Origin: an uncultured Verrucomicrobiota bacterium
GTDB taxonomy: Bacteria; Verrucomicrobiota; Verrucomicrobiia; Opitutales; Seribacteraceae
Length of the DNA stretch: 64,000 nt
Assembly: GCA_902569115.1 (NCBI GenBank)
Contig: CACFTI010000005.1
Location: forward strand, 31,142-95,141
Reading direction: 5' to 3'
A model generated the notes under the pieces. That model was given only the letters and a program-made list of their open reading frames with translations. It was not told the DNA's origin and searched no databases. How positions within the stretch are numbered: the stretch's first letter is position 1; each line of letters begins with the position of its first letter. This document shows positions 1 through 8,408 of the stretch, one piece after another. The translations under genes were made by a program, and so were the position numbers.

Positions 1-1
1 G

Positions 2-244
2 GTCGTAACCAAGCCGAATAAAGCAGACACAGTTGCCCAGCAGGCACTTACCTTAGGTGCACAGGGATTCGATATGGCTTTCGTCCCTAAATCAGAAGAT
101 GTACTTTGGGCATCACAGCTTGTGGATCACGGCAAGGAAGAGGAAATGAGCTTTACAGCTCCCTCTACTAAAGGTGACTATCCTTATGTCTGCACATTCC
201 CTGGCCATCATATTCTGATGCGTGGCGTAATGAAAGTCCGCTAA
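2..244 (+). CDS. Azurin/plastocyanin-like copper protein, C-terminal fragment
   Basis: This is an open frame cut by the left window edge; 80 residues and a TAA stop are visible. The C-terminal part has the type-1 copper pattern CTFPGHHILM, i.e. Cys-x4-His-x3-Met, the same spacing as the copper loop of azurin, followed by a final beta strand (RGVMKVR). The first His ligand of such proteins would lie upstream and is not visible. The family carries electrons in the periplasm. In PVC bacteria such a domain is often the end of a larger haem-binding or dehydrogenase protein, so this may be a domain rather than a stand-alone azurin. It is too short for the ORF track, which needs a start codon. An intrinsic terminator follows directly. 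Confidence 0.8.
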   Translation, partial: VVTKPNKADTVAQQALTLGAQGFDMAFVPKSEDVLWASQLVDHGKEEEMSFTAPSTKGDYPYVCTFPGHHILMRGVMKVR

Positions 245-266
245 AGAACTTTTAGCTTTTTAATGT

Positions 267-306
267 AAATCCTGCCTTGGTAGTACTAGGGCAGGATTTT
301 TTTTGT
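267..306 (+). terminator. Rho-independent terminator after the azurin-like gene
   Basis: The sequence AAATCCTGCC, a 13-base loop, then GGCAGGATTT forms a perfect 10-bp stem and runs into eight T residues. It starts 22 bases after the stop of the copper protein, so it ends that transcript. The rest of the gap up to 481 is AT-rich and should carry the promoter of the next operon, but I see no convincing -35/-10 pair. Confidence 0.85.
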
Positions 307-481
307 AACTTTTCAACTATTTACAAGTTATGAATAGAGAATGAATATCGGTTTCCCAGTTATTAAGCCTCATTTACTTGCTCGGTTTGGCAATGTGAAA
401 GAAGAAATTAAGCTTTCAAAATTATTCGTAAGCTTTTTAAATTTAAACATATGTAAGTCTTAGAACTTCCTCAAAACTGTT

Positions 482-2482
482 ATGAAGCACCTTTTTATCT
501 CAATTTTTCTTTTACTCAGTTATCTTAATTTTGCTGCGGTAAGTTTTTTAAGTGCAGAGCCCTCTGATACAAAAAAGAAAACTGAATCGAAGAGAAAGGA
601 AAAGAAAAAGAATCGCGAGGGTAGAGAGGTCAAAAAAGATGAGAATGTTTCCTTTATACAAGTTGAAGGTCTTGCACCCAAAGGTAACTCTCCTCAGATC
701 GAACCGAATAAAAAGTTTCGCATGTCGGTTGATCAGATTAAATCAGCATCCCTTTGGGTCGATCGCACGGTCGGAGGTGCTTTAGTTAAAAACGGGATTA
801 AGCCAAATAAACAAACCGATGATTTTGTTTTTGTAAGAAGGGTCTATCTGGATGTTGCGGGTCGGATCCCAACAGATATGGAGGCAAGAGATTTCCTCAA
901 TGATAAAGACCCTGAAAAACGAAGAAAGCTTATCGACCAACTTCTGATTAGCGATGGCTATCGGTCACATCTTTTTAATTGGATGGCGGATCTTCTCAGG
1001 CATCGTGGAAAATTAAGAAGGAGTAATTTTAATCACTACGAGAGATGGTTGAAGGATCAAATTGCCAAGAATACCCCATGGAATGACATGGTTTATGCGA
1101 TGCTTACCGCAGAAGGCACTTTGGCGAGCTCAGGGCCGACCGGTTACCTCCTAAGAGATCCTGGAATGCCGCTGGATAATCTGTCCAACACATTAAATAT
1201 TTTCCTCAGTGCCAATGTATCCTGTGCCCAGTGCCATGATCATCCTTTGGCGGATTGGACGCAGCGTGAATTTTATGAATTGGCTGCTTTCTTTGGAGCC
1301 ACGGATGTGAGTGACCGGGATCCGCGTAAGGTGGGTAATAAATTAAAGTTACCGGATGGGAGTATAAGTAAGCAGGATGTTGCTTCGGCAGTGGCTCAGA
1401 ACCTGGCCCGTGTTCATACAAAATCAGCTCAGACTTTAAAGTTTCCGGATGATTACGCATACAGCGATGTAGAGCCGGGTAGTCCGGTTGACCCTTTGTT
1501 GTTTATCTGGGATGATGAGGAACTAACTGTGGAGGTTGATCAAACAGACCCAGCTAAATTAAGAGAGAATTTTGCTGAATGGCTTACCCATAAAAAAAAC
1601 CCAAGATTTGCCATCGCTATTGCGAACCGTTTGTGGAAAAGATTTTTTGGTTTGGCAGTACAGGAGCCATTGGAGGACTTAGACGACCTTACCAAAGCTT
1701 CCAATCCTGAATTACTTCAATTACTCGGCAAAGTCATGGTGGCGGCAGATTTTGATTTGCGGGAGTTTCAGCGAGTAATTCTAAATTCCAAAGCCTATCA
1801 GGCAGTCTCAAGCGTAACACCCAGCTCTGGAGATGCCGAAAAGTACCTTTTCCCCGGACCGGTTCTCAGGAGAATGTCTGCCGAGCAAGCGTGGGACTCG
1901 ATTCTTGCTCTTGTTCTAGGCACTTCCCTTGATGATTACAAAGTCGATCGATCAAACAGAGTTACCCGCTATGATTTTCCGTATGAACAAATGAATCCAG
2001 ATGAAGTTCAGGAAAAAGTTCTTTTGATGAAAAAGAATGGATATTTGAAATCAAACCAAAGAATTGTCGAAGCAGACTTTGTGGATGGGAAGCGCCCTGT
2101 CAAAATGAACGATGAATTCCTCCTAAGAGCTTCTGAACTTTCTCAACCTGCACCTGATAATCATTTTCTGAGAATGTTTGGTCAGTCCTCCCGCGATTTG
2201 GTAAATGATTCCAGTGTCGAAGGAAGTATACCCCAGTCACTCATGTTGATGAACGGGGGTGTGCAGAACTTATTGTATAATCGCGATGCCAGGCTTTCTA
2301 AGATGCTTAGAAGATCTGGTGATTTTAAGTCTGCCGTTCAGTTTTTATTCTTAAGTTTTTTCTGTCGACCACCAACTCCTGATGAAATGAATACCATTGA
2401 GCAGGCAATTACCGAAGGAATGAAGAAGGAGGACCTAACCTGGGCACTTTTCAATTCGACTGAATTTCTTTTTGTTCAGTGA
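482..2482 (+). CDS. DUF1549/DUF1553 domain protein, secreted, PVC type
   Basis: A signal peptide (MKHLFISIFLLLSYLNFAAV) is followed by a strongly charged Lys/Arg/Glu-rich linker to about residue 65. The DUF1549 region (about 85-290) contains a haem-type motif CAQCH near residue 248, in the usual context CHDHPLADW. The DUF1553 region follows (about 370-660), with the typical SVEGSIPQSLMLMNGG. Unlike the larger paralogue at 41487-44924 it has no N-terminal planctomycete cytochrome domain. Family members occur almost only in Planctomycetota and Verrucomicrobiota, usually directly before a DUF1501 gene, as here. The biochemical role is unknown; export and c-type haem binding are inferred from sequence. 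No strong ribosome binding site precedes the ATG. Confidence 0.9.
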   Translation: MKHLFISIFLLLSYLNFAAVSFLSAEPSDTKKKTESKRKEKKKNREGREVKKDENVSFIQVEGLAPKGNSPQIEPNKKFRMSVDQIKSASLWVDRTVGGALVKNGIKPNKQTDDFVFVRRVYLDVAGRIPTDMEARDFLNDKDPEKRRKLIDQLLISDGYRSHLFNWMADLLRHRGKLRRSNFNHYERWLKDQIAKNTPWNDMVYAMLTAEGTLASSGPTGYLLRDPGMPLDNLSNTLNIFLSANVSCAQCHDHPLADWTQREFYELAAFFGATDVSDRDPRKVGNKLKLPDGSISKQDVASAVAQNLARVHTKSAQTLKFPDDYAYSDVEPGSPVDPLLFIWDDEELTVEVDQTDPAKLRENFAEWLTHKKNPRFAIAIANRLWKRFFGLAVQEPLEDLDDLTKASNPELLQLLGKVMVAADFDLREFQRVILNSKAYQAVSSVTPSSGDAEKYLFPGPVLRRMSAEQAWDSILALVLGTSLDDYKVDRSNRVTRYDFPYEQMNPDEVQEKVLLMKKNGYLKSNQRIVEADFVDGKRPVKMNDEFLLRASELSQPAPDNHFLRMFGQSSRDLVNDSSVEGSIPQSLMLMNGGVQNLLYNRDARLSKMLRRSGDFKSAVQFLFLSFFCRPPTPDEMNTIEQAITEGMKKEDLTWALFNSTEFLFVQ

Positions 2483-2501
2483 ATCAACCAAAGACTACAT
2501 T

Positions 2502-3752
2502 ATGAAACCTTTACATTTTTCCAGAAGACAATTTGTTGAACAATGTGCCCTCGGTGCGTTCGGGCTGACTGTTCTGCCAAATCTCAAAGCTTCCAACTCG
2601 CTCGCTACAGGTGATGGATTTGGAAAGGCTAAAAGAATCATCTTTTTACAGGTCAGGGGAGGGATGAGCCATATTGATACCTTCGACCCAAAGAGTGGGA
2701 AGACCCAGGGACCGGGTAAAGCTATTAAAACAAAAGCGGATTTTCAGGTTACGGAATATCTGCCCAATACCGCAAAAATTGCTGATAAAATCTGTCTAAT
2801 CAGGAGTATGACGGCCAAGATTGGAGTTCACGGTCCTGCCCAGTACTTCATGCGTACTGCCTTTGCCCAGCGTAATACCATTAAACATCCTAATCTTGGA
2901 GCATGGTCTCAGCACTATCTAGGTTCCAGTCATGAGACTCTTCCTTCCTCAGCTTGTATCAATACTTCCCCGAAGGAGGGGAATGGATTCTTCCCGACGG
3001 CATACAGTCCTATTCCCATCCTTGATCCTAATACCGGGCTTCGAAATATTGCCACACGGGGTGGGAGCGAGGCACTGGGAAAAAAATTACAACTCTCCGA
3101 GAAACTGAGTTCCTTTTTTTCTGCACGCTATAAGGATGACAATGTTAAGTCCTATCGGGAATTTTACGATAACACTTTGAGATTACTCAAAAGCAAGGAT
3201 CTTGATTCTTTTGATATTTCAAAAGAAGACAACTCAACCCGCGAAAAATATGGTTTGAACAAATTTGGTCAGGGGTGTTTGTTGGCTCGGCGACTTGTGG
3301 AAACCGGAGTCAGGTTTGTGGAGGTGGCAACTGATGGTTGGGATATGCATAATAACCTGGAAAGTGAAATGGAAGATTTGAGTCCTCCTTTCGATCAGGC
3401 ATACGCTGCCTTGATTTCTGACTTGGACGACAGGGGCTTACTTGACGAAACATTGGTTGTTCTTGCCACAGAGTTTGGTCGTAAGCCTCAATACAATGGA
3501 AATGGACGAGGTCATTATCCTATTTGCTATTCTTCAGTCCTGGCCGGTGGTGGAGTAAAGAAAGGCTATGTCTATGGTTCCAGTGATAAAGACGGAGCAT
3601 TACCTAGTGATCCGGTTACAGTTCCAGATTTTCATGCGACCATCGGATGGGCTGCGGGTCTTCCCCTGAAAGAAAAATTTCAAACATCAAGTGGTCGTCC
3701 CTTTGTAGTCGGAGGAGACAGGGCAAAACCTGTTATGAATGTGTTTGCCTAA
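2502..3752 (+). CDS. DUF1501 domain protein, Tat-exported
   Basis: DUF1501 proteins are exported, alkaline-phosphatase/sulfatase-fold-like proteins of unknown substrate, encoded next to DUF1549 proteins in PVC bacteria. I place the start at the ATG at 2502, ten codons inside the track ORF (TTG at 2472), because it gives MKPLHFSRRQF, a twin-arginine signal followed by a hydrophobic stretch, and avoids overlapping the upstream gene. Family-typical segments are RGGMSHIDTFDPK near the N-terminus, KFGQGCLLARRLVETGVRFVE in the middle and LATEFGRKP toward the end. The product is about 416 residues, normal for the family. It follows the DUF1549 gene by 19 bases and is surely co-transcribed with it. 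Confidence 0.9.
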   Translation: MKPLHFSRRQFVEQCALGAFGLTVLPNLKASNSLATGDGFGKAKRIIFLQVRGGMSHIDTFDPKSGKTQGPGKAIKTKADFQVTEYLPNTAKIADKICLIRSMTAKIGVHGPAQYFMRTAFAQRNTIKHPNLGAWSQHYLGSSHETLPSSACINTSPKEGNGFFPTAYSPIPILDPNTGLRNIATRGGSEALGKKLQLSEKLSSFFSARYKDDNVKSYREFYDNTLRLLKSKDLDSFDISKEDNSTREKYGLNKFGQGCLLARRLVETGVRFVEVATDGWDMHNNLESEMEDLSPPFDQAYAALISDLDDRGLLDETLVVLATEFGRKPQYNGNGRGHYPICYSSVLAGGGVKKGYVYGSSDKDGALPSDPVTVPDFHATIGWAAGLPLKEKFQTSSGRPFVVGGDRAKPVMNVFA

Positions 3753-3779
3753 TCGAGGTTAGTTCGACTTTCCAATGGC

Positions 3780-4463
3780 ATGACGATCAAATTAAAGGGC
3801 GTCGTCTTTGATATGGACGGGGTCATCATTGAAAGTGAACACACTCATTATCAAGCGATTTGCGAGGCCATGGGAGATGTCATGGATCAATCCTATGAAA
3901 CTTTCCTTTGCAAATGCACCGGTGGGGATGAACGCTTTGCTATGGGACGCCTGGCGGAACTGTCCGGGATTGAATATGACGAATCCTTATTTCAGGAATG
4001 GTCGAGAAAGAAGGCTGTAACCTATCGTAGATTGGTCAGTGAAAGTGCAAAGGCTATGCCGGGAGCGGTTGAGCTCGTCTGTTCAGTGGCTGAAAAGTTT
4101 CCTGTGGGACTGGCCACTGGCTCGAGAAGGTCCGATGTGGATGCGGCTTTTGAAGTGTTGGCCGATGGCAGACTTAAAGGAGTTTTTCAATCCATTGTGA
4201 CCAGTGATGATGTTGAGCACCCCAAACCCGATCCATCCACCTATGCAAGGGCAGTCGATGGTCTCGGAGTTCCTCCCCAAAATTGTCTGGCAATCGATGA
4301 TTCTCCGAATGGGGTCTCCTCGGCAAAAAAGGCAGGTATGAAAGTTTTGGGAATCACCGCCATTCATGATATCTCCAGCCTTCAGGAAGCAGAGTGGCAT
4401 CTTCACTCCCTGGAAGAAGTGAACTTAGAAGATCTTATAAACTTGTTTGAAAAACTGAATTAA
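3780..4463 (+). CDS. HAD-superfamily sugar-phosphatase/phosphoglucomutase-like
   Basis: This is a 227-residue cytoplasmic HAD hydrolase of the beta-phosphoglucomutase/phosphatase subfamily. Motif I is FDMDG (Asp11 nucleophile, Asp13 acid/base) followed by the subfamily motif VIIESE. Motif II is ATGSRR, motif III is the Lys in KPDPSTY, and motif IV is the acidic IDDSPNG. An alpha-helical cap lies between motifs I and II. No signal peptide is present, which contrasts with the exported proteins around it. It probably handles a sugar phosphate released by the surrounding polysaccharide degradation genes; the exact substrate cannot be read. It sits 27 bases after the DUF1501 gene and 16 before a sulfatase, so it is part of the same operon. 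Confidence 0.88.
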   Translation: MTIKLKGVVFDMDGVIIESEHTHYQAICEAMGDVMDQSYETFLCKCTGGDERFAMGRLAELSGIEYDESLFQEWSRKKAVTYRRLVSESAKAMPGAVELVCSVAEKFPVGLATGSRRSDVDAAFEVLADGRLKGVFQSIVTSDDVEHPKPDPSTYARAVDGLGVPPQNCLAIDDSPNGVSSAKKAGMKVLGITAIHDISSLQEAEWHLHSLEEVNLEDLINLFEKLN

Positions 4464-4479
4464 ATATAAAACTGAAACC

Positions 4480-5970
4480 ATGAAATTCCTTACTTTACTG
4501 ATTTTCCATCAAGCCTTTCTTTTTATGATTGGTTTGCAGGGCTCTCCTGAAAAAATTCGGCCTAATATTCTTTGGCTGGTTGTGGAAGATCAATCCAAGC
4601 ACTACGGTTTTAACGGAGAAAAATTAGTCCATACTCCGGTACTCGATGAATTGGCGGGAAATGGGGTCCGATTTACCAATGCATCCGTCACTGCTCCCGT
4701 TTGCTCGACTGCCCGTTCAGCATTGATCACCGGCATGTTCCAGACAAGTATTGGGGCTCATCACCATCGTAGCGGGCGTGGTGCAGCTAAGATCAAGATT
4801 CCTAATCATATCAAATTAATCCCTGAATTATTTAAAGACGCTGGTTACTACACATGTTTAGGTTCAAGTGGGCAGGCCGCAGGCACGGCGAGTCAAAAAC
4901 ACAAAAATAGACTGGGGAAATCAGACTATAATTTTGAATGGGATTCCACTATTTTTGATTCAGCCGAATGGTCAGGACGAAAGAAAGGGCAACCTTTCTT
5001 CGCCAAGATATGCCTTAGTGGGGGGAAGGCCCGTTCACAGGCTCGGGCCTCCAAAGAAATTCCTCATGTGGATGCGTCCAAAGTGGTTCTTCCTCCCTAT
5101 TATCCGAAACATCCAGTTGTTCTTGAGGACTGGGCCGCTTATCTGGATACCTTTAGTCTGATGGATTTTCAGGTTGGTCAAATTGTTGATCGTTTAAAAA
5201 AGGAAGGAGAATTTGAAAATACAATTATCTTTTTTATTACCGATCACGGAGTTAGTCATGCACGGGGTAAACAGTTTTGTTATGATGAGGGCATGATGAT
5301 TCCCTTCTTCGTTCATGCTCCAAATCGGGTGAAGGGAGGTACGGTAAGGAAGGACCCCGTTCTTCATATTGATTTGGCAGCTACATCTCTTTATTTCGCT
5401 GGTATTGAGATACCCAAGTATATGGAAGCCCGGACGCTCTTTGGTCCAAATGCGGTCAAACGGAAATTTGCGGTAAGTGCCAGAGACCGCTGCGATGAGA
5501 CCTATGATCGCATCCGGGCAGTTCGATCACTGGAATATAAGTATATTCGAAATGGATACCCTGCACGTCCGCATTTACAGCCGTGTGCTTACAAGGATAA
5601 CAAAGAAATCTATGTAGCTATTCGGGATTGGGGAGAGAAGGGGAAACTCAATCAAGTACAGCAGGAACTTTTGCTTTCTCCCGAGCGGGCCAAAGAAGAA
5701 CTCTATAATTTAAAAAACGACCCATGGGAGTTGAACAATTTGGCAGATGATCCAGAACACTCAAAAACTCTTCAAAAAATGAGAATCACCCTGAACCAAT
5801 GGATTCGTGAAACAGGAGACCACGGTCAGAATGTGGAATCCATGAAAATGTACGACAGCGATATGAAGGTTTACCTGGATGGACTCGCAAACAGGGGAAG
5901 AGGAGATCGTCTTGAGGAAATTAAGTCAAACATTGCCCAGATGAAGAAGTGGTGGAAGGAAGGGAAGTAA
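4480..5970 (+). CDS. Secreted sulfatase (S1 family), CSTAR active site
   Basis: A 496-residue exported sulfatase with a hydrophobic signal peptide at residues 1-20. The first metal-binding segment is WLVVEDQSKHYG, with Glu-Asp where most sulfatases have Asp-Asp. The active-site motif is CSTARSALITG with Cys75, the residue that would be converted to formylglycine; the usual Pro/Ala at the third position is Thr. FITDHGVSHARGK gives the second metal-binding Asp-His. The C-terminal subdomain carries ELYNLKNDPWELNNLA, standard for S1 sulfatases. It should remove sulfate esters or sulfamates from glycans in the periplasm or outside the cell. The substrate cannot be assigned. It lies in the 482-9707 operon-like run. 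Confidence 0.9.
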   Translation: MKFLTLLIFHQAFLFMIGLQGSPEKIRPNILWLVVEDQSKHYGFNGEKLVHTPVLDELAGNGVRFTNASVTAPVCSTARSALITGMFQTSIGAHHHRSGRGAAKIKIPNHIKLIPELFKDAGYYTCLGSSGQAAGTASQKHKNRLGKSDYNFEWDSTIFDSAEWSGRKKGQPFFAKICLSGGKARSQARASKEIPHVDASKVVLPPYYPKHPVVLEDWAAYLDTFSLMDFQVGQIVDRLKKEGEFENTIIFFITDHGVSHARGKQFCYDEGMMIPFFVHAPNRVKGGTVRKDPVLHIDLAATSLYFAGIEIPKYMEARTLFGPNAVKRKFAVSARDRCDETYDRIRAVRSLEYKYIRNGYPARPHLQPCAYKDNKEIYVAIRDWGEKGKLNQVQQELLLSPERAKEELYNLKNDPWELNNLADDPEHSKTLQKMRITLNQWIRETGDHGQNVESMKMYDSDMKVYLDGLANRGRGDRLEEIKSNIAQMKKWWKEGK

Positions 5971-5985
5971 ACCGTTTTAACGACA

Positions 5986-8403
5986 GTGCCATTTCCTTTA
6001 CAGAATAGAGCTTTGAAAAGCGTAATTGGAATAGTTTTGTTATTTTTCAGTTATTTTGTTTCAGCAAAGGAGTCCCATAAACAAATAGAAGATTTCTTAG
6101 TTGTTCATTGCTATGACTGCCATGGAGATGGGGCGAAAAAGGGAGGGCTGGCCATGGATAAGCTGTCTTTCGATTTGGAAGATCCTGCAACCTTTGTGAC
6201 ATGGGAACGAATTTATGATCGTGCGATATCGGGTGAAATGCCCCCCAAGAAAATAGCAGAAAGACCATCAGTCAACGAGTTGGCCGTTTTCTCAAGTCAT
6301 TTAGAGGCACCTTTGATAGATGCACATTTGAAAGATAAAGGAACGGTTCTCCGAAGATTGAACAGGCGGGAGTATGAAAACACTCTGAATGATTTAATGG
6401 GAACAAATTTGAGGCTGGGTTCTCACTTGCCCGAAGATGGGAGATCCCATGAATTTGACAATGTGGGCGAATCCCTGAGCCTCTCAATGGAGCATCTAAA
6501 ACAATATATCCATGCGGCGGGCATGGTATTTGATCAGGTGGTTAAGCAAGTCGATCATCCCTTACAGAGTAAAAATAGAAAGATATTTTTTAGGGAACAG
6601 TCTTTGAAAGCCCATGTGGGTAAGCAGTGGAAGAAATTAGGTGATGGTGGGATTGTTCACTTTTACGGTGGCGGGTATCCCTCGGGTTTGCTGAGGGAAT
6701 CACGGGTAAGCAAAAGTGGGTTGTATCGCTTTCGTATTACTGGCTATTCTTATCAATCCAAAGATCCGATCACCTGTGTGCTGATTACGGAAAGCTACGC
6801 ACCTGGTAGCAAAAAGGAGATCGTCGCCGCCCCCGAGTTTCTTCCTTTCAAACCAACCAACTTCGAAATGAAACTCTGGCTCGATGATGGATATATGATC
6901 AAGTTTGATCCCCAGGGAATTTACCGGATCCCAGGTTTTGAACATCTCGATGTGAATCAATATGAGGGGCGTGGTTTTGCCTTCTTGGGTGCAGAGATTG
7001 AAGGTCCCTTGGAGGAAGGGTATCCACGCCATGGATACGATCTGATTTTTGATGGGGTAGAAAGAAAGGAGCTACCTCCAAATCACCCAAGTAACCGGGA
7101 ATATTCCTGGTACAAGCCAAAGTTTGAACTTATTTGCGAGGATGAAAACAAAACCATTGATCGCTTTTTGGTAAGAATAGGAAGCCTGGCTTTTAGAGAA
7201 AGCGTCGAGCTAAAGGAAATGAATGCTTATCGAGGGTTGTATTTTAGGGAGAGAGCGAAAGGAGAGAGTATTGATGTTTCTCTTAGAACGATATTTTGTG
7301 CCATATTTTCCTCCCCACGCTTTCTTTTTCTTCAGGAAAGGGTGGGTAAGCTTTCCGATCGCCGAATCAAGGACCGTCTTCGTCTGTTTCTGAACAGAAG
7401 TCTCGATCATTCGTTCGAATCAAAAAAAGATCACAAGGGCGCTGATTTACGAGCCTTTACTGAACTACTCATAAAGAGTGAAAAATTTGACCGTTTTATC
7501 AAAGATTTGACTGACAATTGGCTGGATCTCAGGAACATCGATTTTACTTCTCCTGATCGTACCTTATTTCCGGAATTCGATGACTACCTGAAATATTCTA
7601 TGCTGGAAGAGACCCGCTCATTTGTTAGCAGGATGTTTCTTGAGAATTTACCCATCTCCAATTTGGTAAAATCCGACTTTGCCATAATTAACGATCGGCT
7701 TGCTCAGCATTACGGGATAGAGAATGTGACCGGGTCGAAGTTCCGCCCGGTTTCACTTCCGGCAAATTCTCCGCGTGGTGGTTTACTTACGCAGGGGAGT
7801 ATTCTGAAAGTCACTGCAAACGGCACTAACACATCTCCCGTTATGCGGGGCGTTTGGGTGATGGAAAGAATTTTGGGAGAGGTGCCAACCCCTCCGCCCC
7901 CGGGTATTCCCGGTGTGGAGCCTGATATTCGTGGTGCCGAAACATTACGGGATCTTCTTGAAAAGCACCGGTCGATGGAAAGCTGCCAGGGTTGCCATGC
8001 TAAGTTTGATCCTCTCGGTTTTGCCTTGGAATCTTTTAATCCCATTGGCGGATATCGTGAGCATTATCGATCGTTGAGTCAGACTGCCCCGAAGGTTGAA
8101 AGAAAAGTAAGGGCCCAAAATGTTAGATATCGGGTGGGCCCGGAAGTCGATTCCTCAGGTGAATTTTCGAACGGCAGGTCCTTTGCTGATATTCATGATT
8201 TTATGGCGGGTCTCGCGGAAGATGAGGAATTACTCGCTCGTGCCTTCGTTCGAAAATTACTCACTTTTGCGACCGGAAGAGAACTTGGGTTTTCCGACCG
8301 TGAAGAAATTGAACGAATTGTTTCCCAGTGTTCCGGAGGTGGCTATCGTGCAGGAGATCTCTTGCATGAGGCCATATCGTCGAATATCTTTCAATCCAAG
8401 TAA
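5986..8403 (+). CDS. DUF1592/DUF1588/DUF1585-type protein with planctomycete cytochrome
   Basis: An 805-residue exported multidomain protein. An N-terminal haem motif CYDCHGDG lies at residues 42-49 with the typical MPPKK segment after it. Next come a DUF1587-like region (LRRLNRREYENTLNDLMG), a beta-rich middle, DUF1592, then DUF1588 with a second haem motif CQGCH near residue 666 (CHAKFDPLGFALE), and a C-terminal DUF1585 domain. Such proteins pair with DUF1552 proteins in PVC bacteria, as here. The function is unknown; electron transfer or hydrolysis in polysaccharide breakdown is speculative. The track starts at a GTG. A TTG at 6013 would give a cleaner signal peptide (MKSVIGIVLLFFSYFVSA) and is an equally good start. 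Confidence 0.9.
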   Translation: MPFPLQNRALKSVIGIVLLFFSYFVSAKESHKQIEDFLVVHCYDCHGDGAKKGGLAMDKLSFDLEDPATFVTWERIYDRAISGEMPPKKIAERPSVNELAVFSSHLEAPLIDAHLKDKGTVLRRLNRREYENTLNDLMGTNLRLGSHLPEDGRSHEFDNVGESLSLSMEHLKQYIHAAGMVFDQVVKQVDHPLQSKNRKIFFREQSLKAHVGKQWKKLGDGGIVHFYGGGYPSGLLRESRVSKSGLYRFRITGYSYQSKDPITCVLITESYAPGSKKEIVAAPEFLPFKPTNFEMKLWLDDGYMIKFDPQGIYRIPGFEHLDVNQYEGRGFAFLGAEIEGPLEEGYPRHGYDLIFDGVERKELPPNHPSNREYSWYKPKFELICEDENKTIDRFLVRIGSLAFRESVELKEMNAYRGLYFRERAKGESIDVSLRTIFCAIFSSPRFLFLQERVGKLSDRRIKDRLRLFLNRSLDHSFESKKDHKGADLRAFTELLIKSEKFDRFIKDLTDNWLDLRNIDFTSPDRTLFPEFDDYLKYSMLEETRSFVSRMFLENLPISNLVKSDFAIINDRLAQHYGIENVTGSKFRPVSLPANSPRGGLLTQGSILKVTANGTNTSPVMRGVWVMERILGEVPTPPPPGIPGVEPDIRGAETLRDLLEKHRSMESCQGCHAKFDPLGFALESFNPIGGYREHYRSLSQTAPKVERKVRAQNVRYRVGPEVDSSGEFSNGRSFADIHDFMAGLAEDEELLARAFVRKLLTFATGRELGFSDREEIERIVSQCSGGGYRAGDLLHEAISSNIFQSK

Positions 8404-8408
8404 TCGCT

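Noticed and set aside
422-481. AT-rich stretch with repeated AAGCTT before the first large gene
   Set aside because: AAGCTT is itself palindromic and no spaced -35/-10 pair is convincing; only noted as a likely promoter region.
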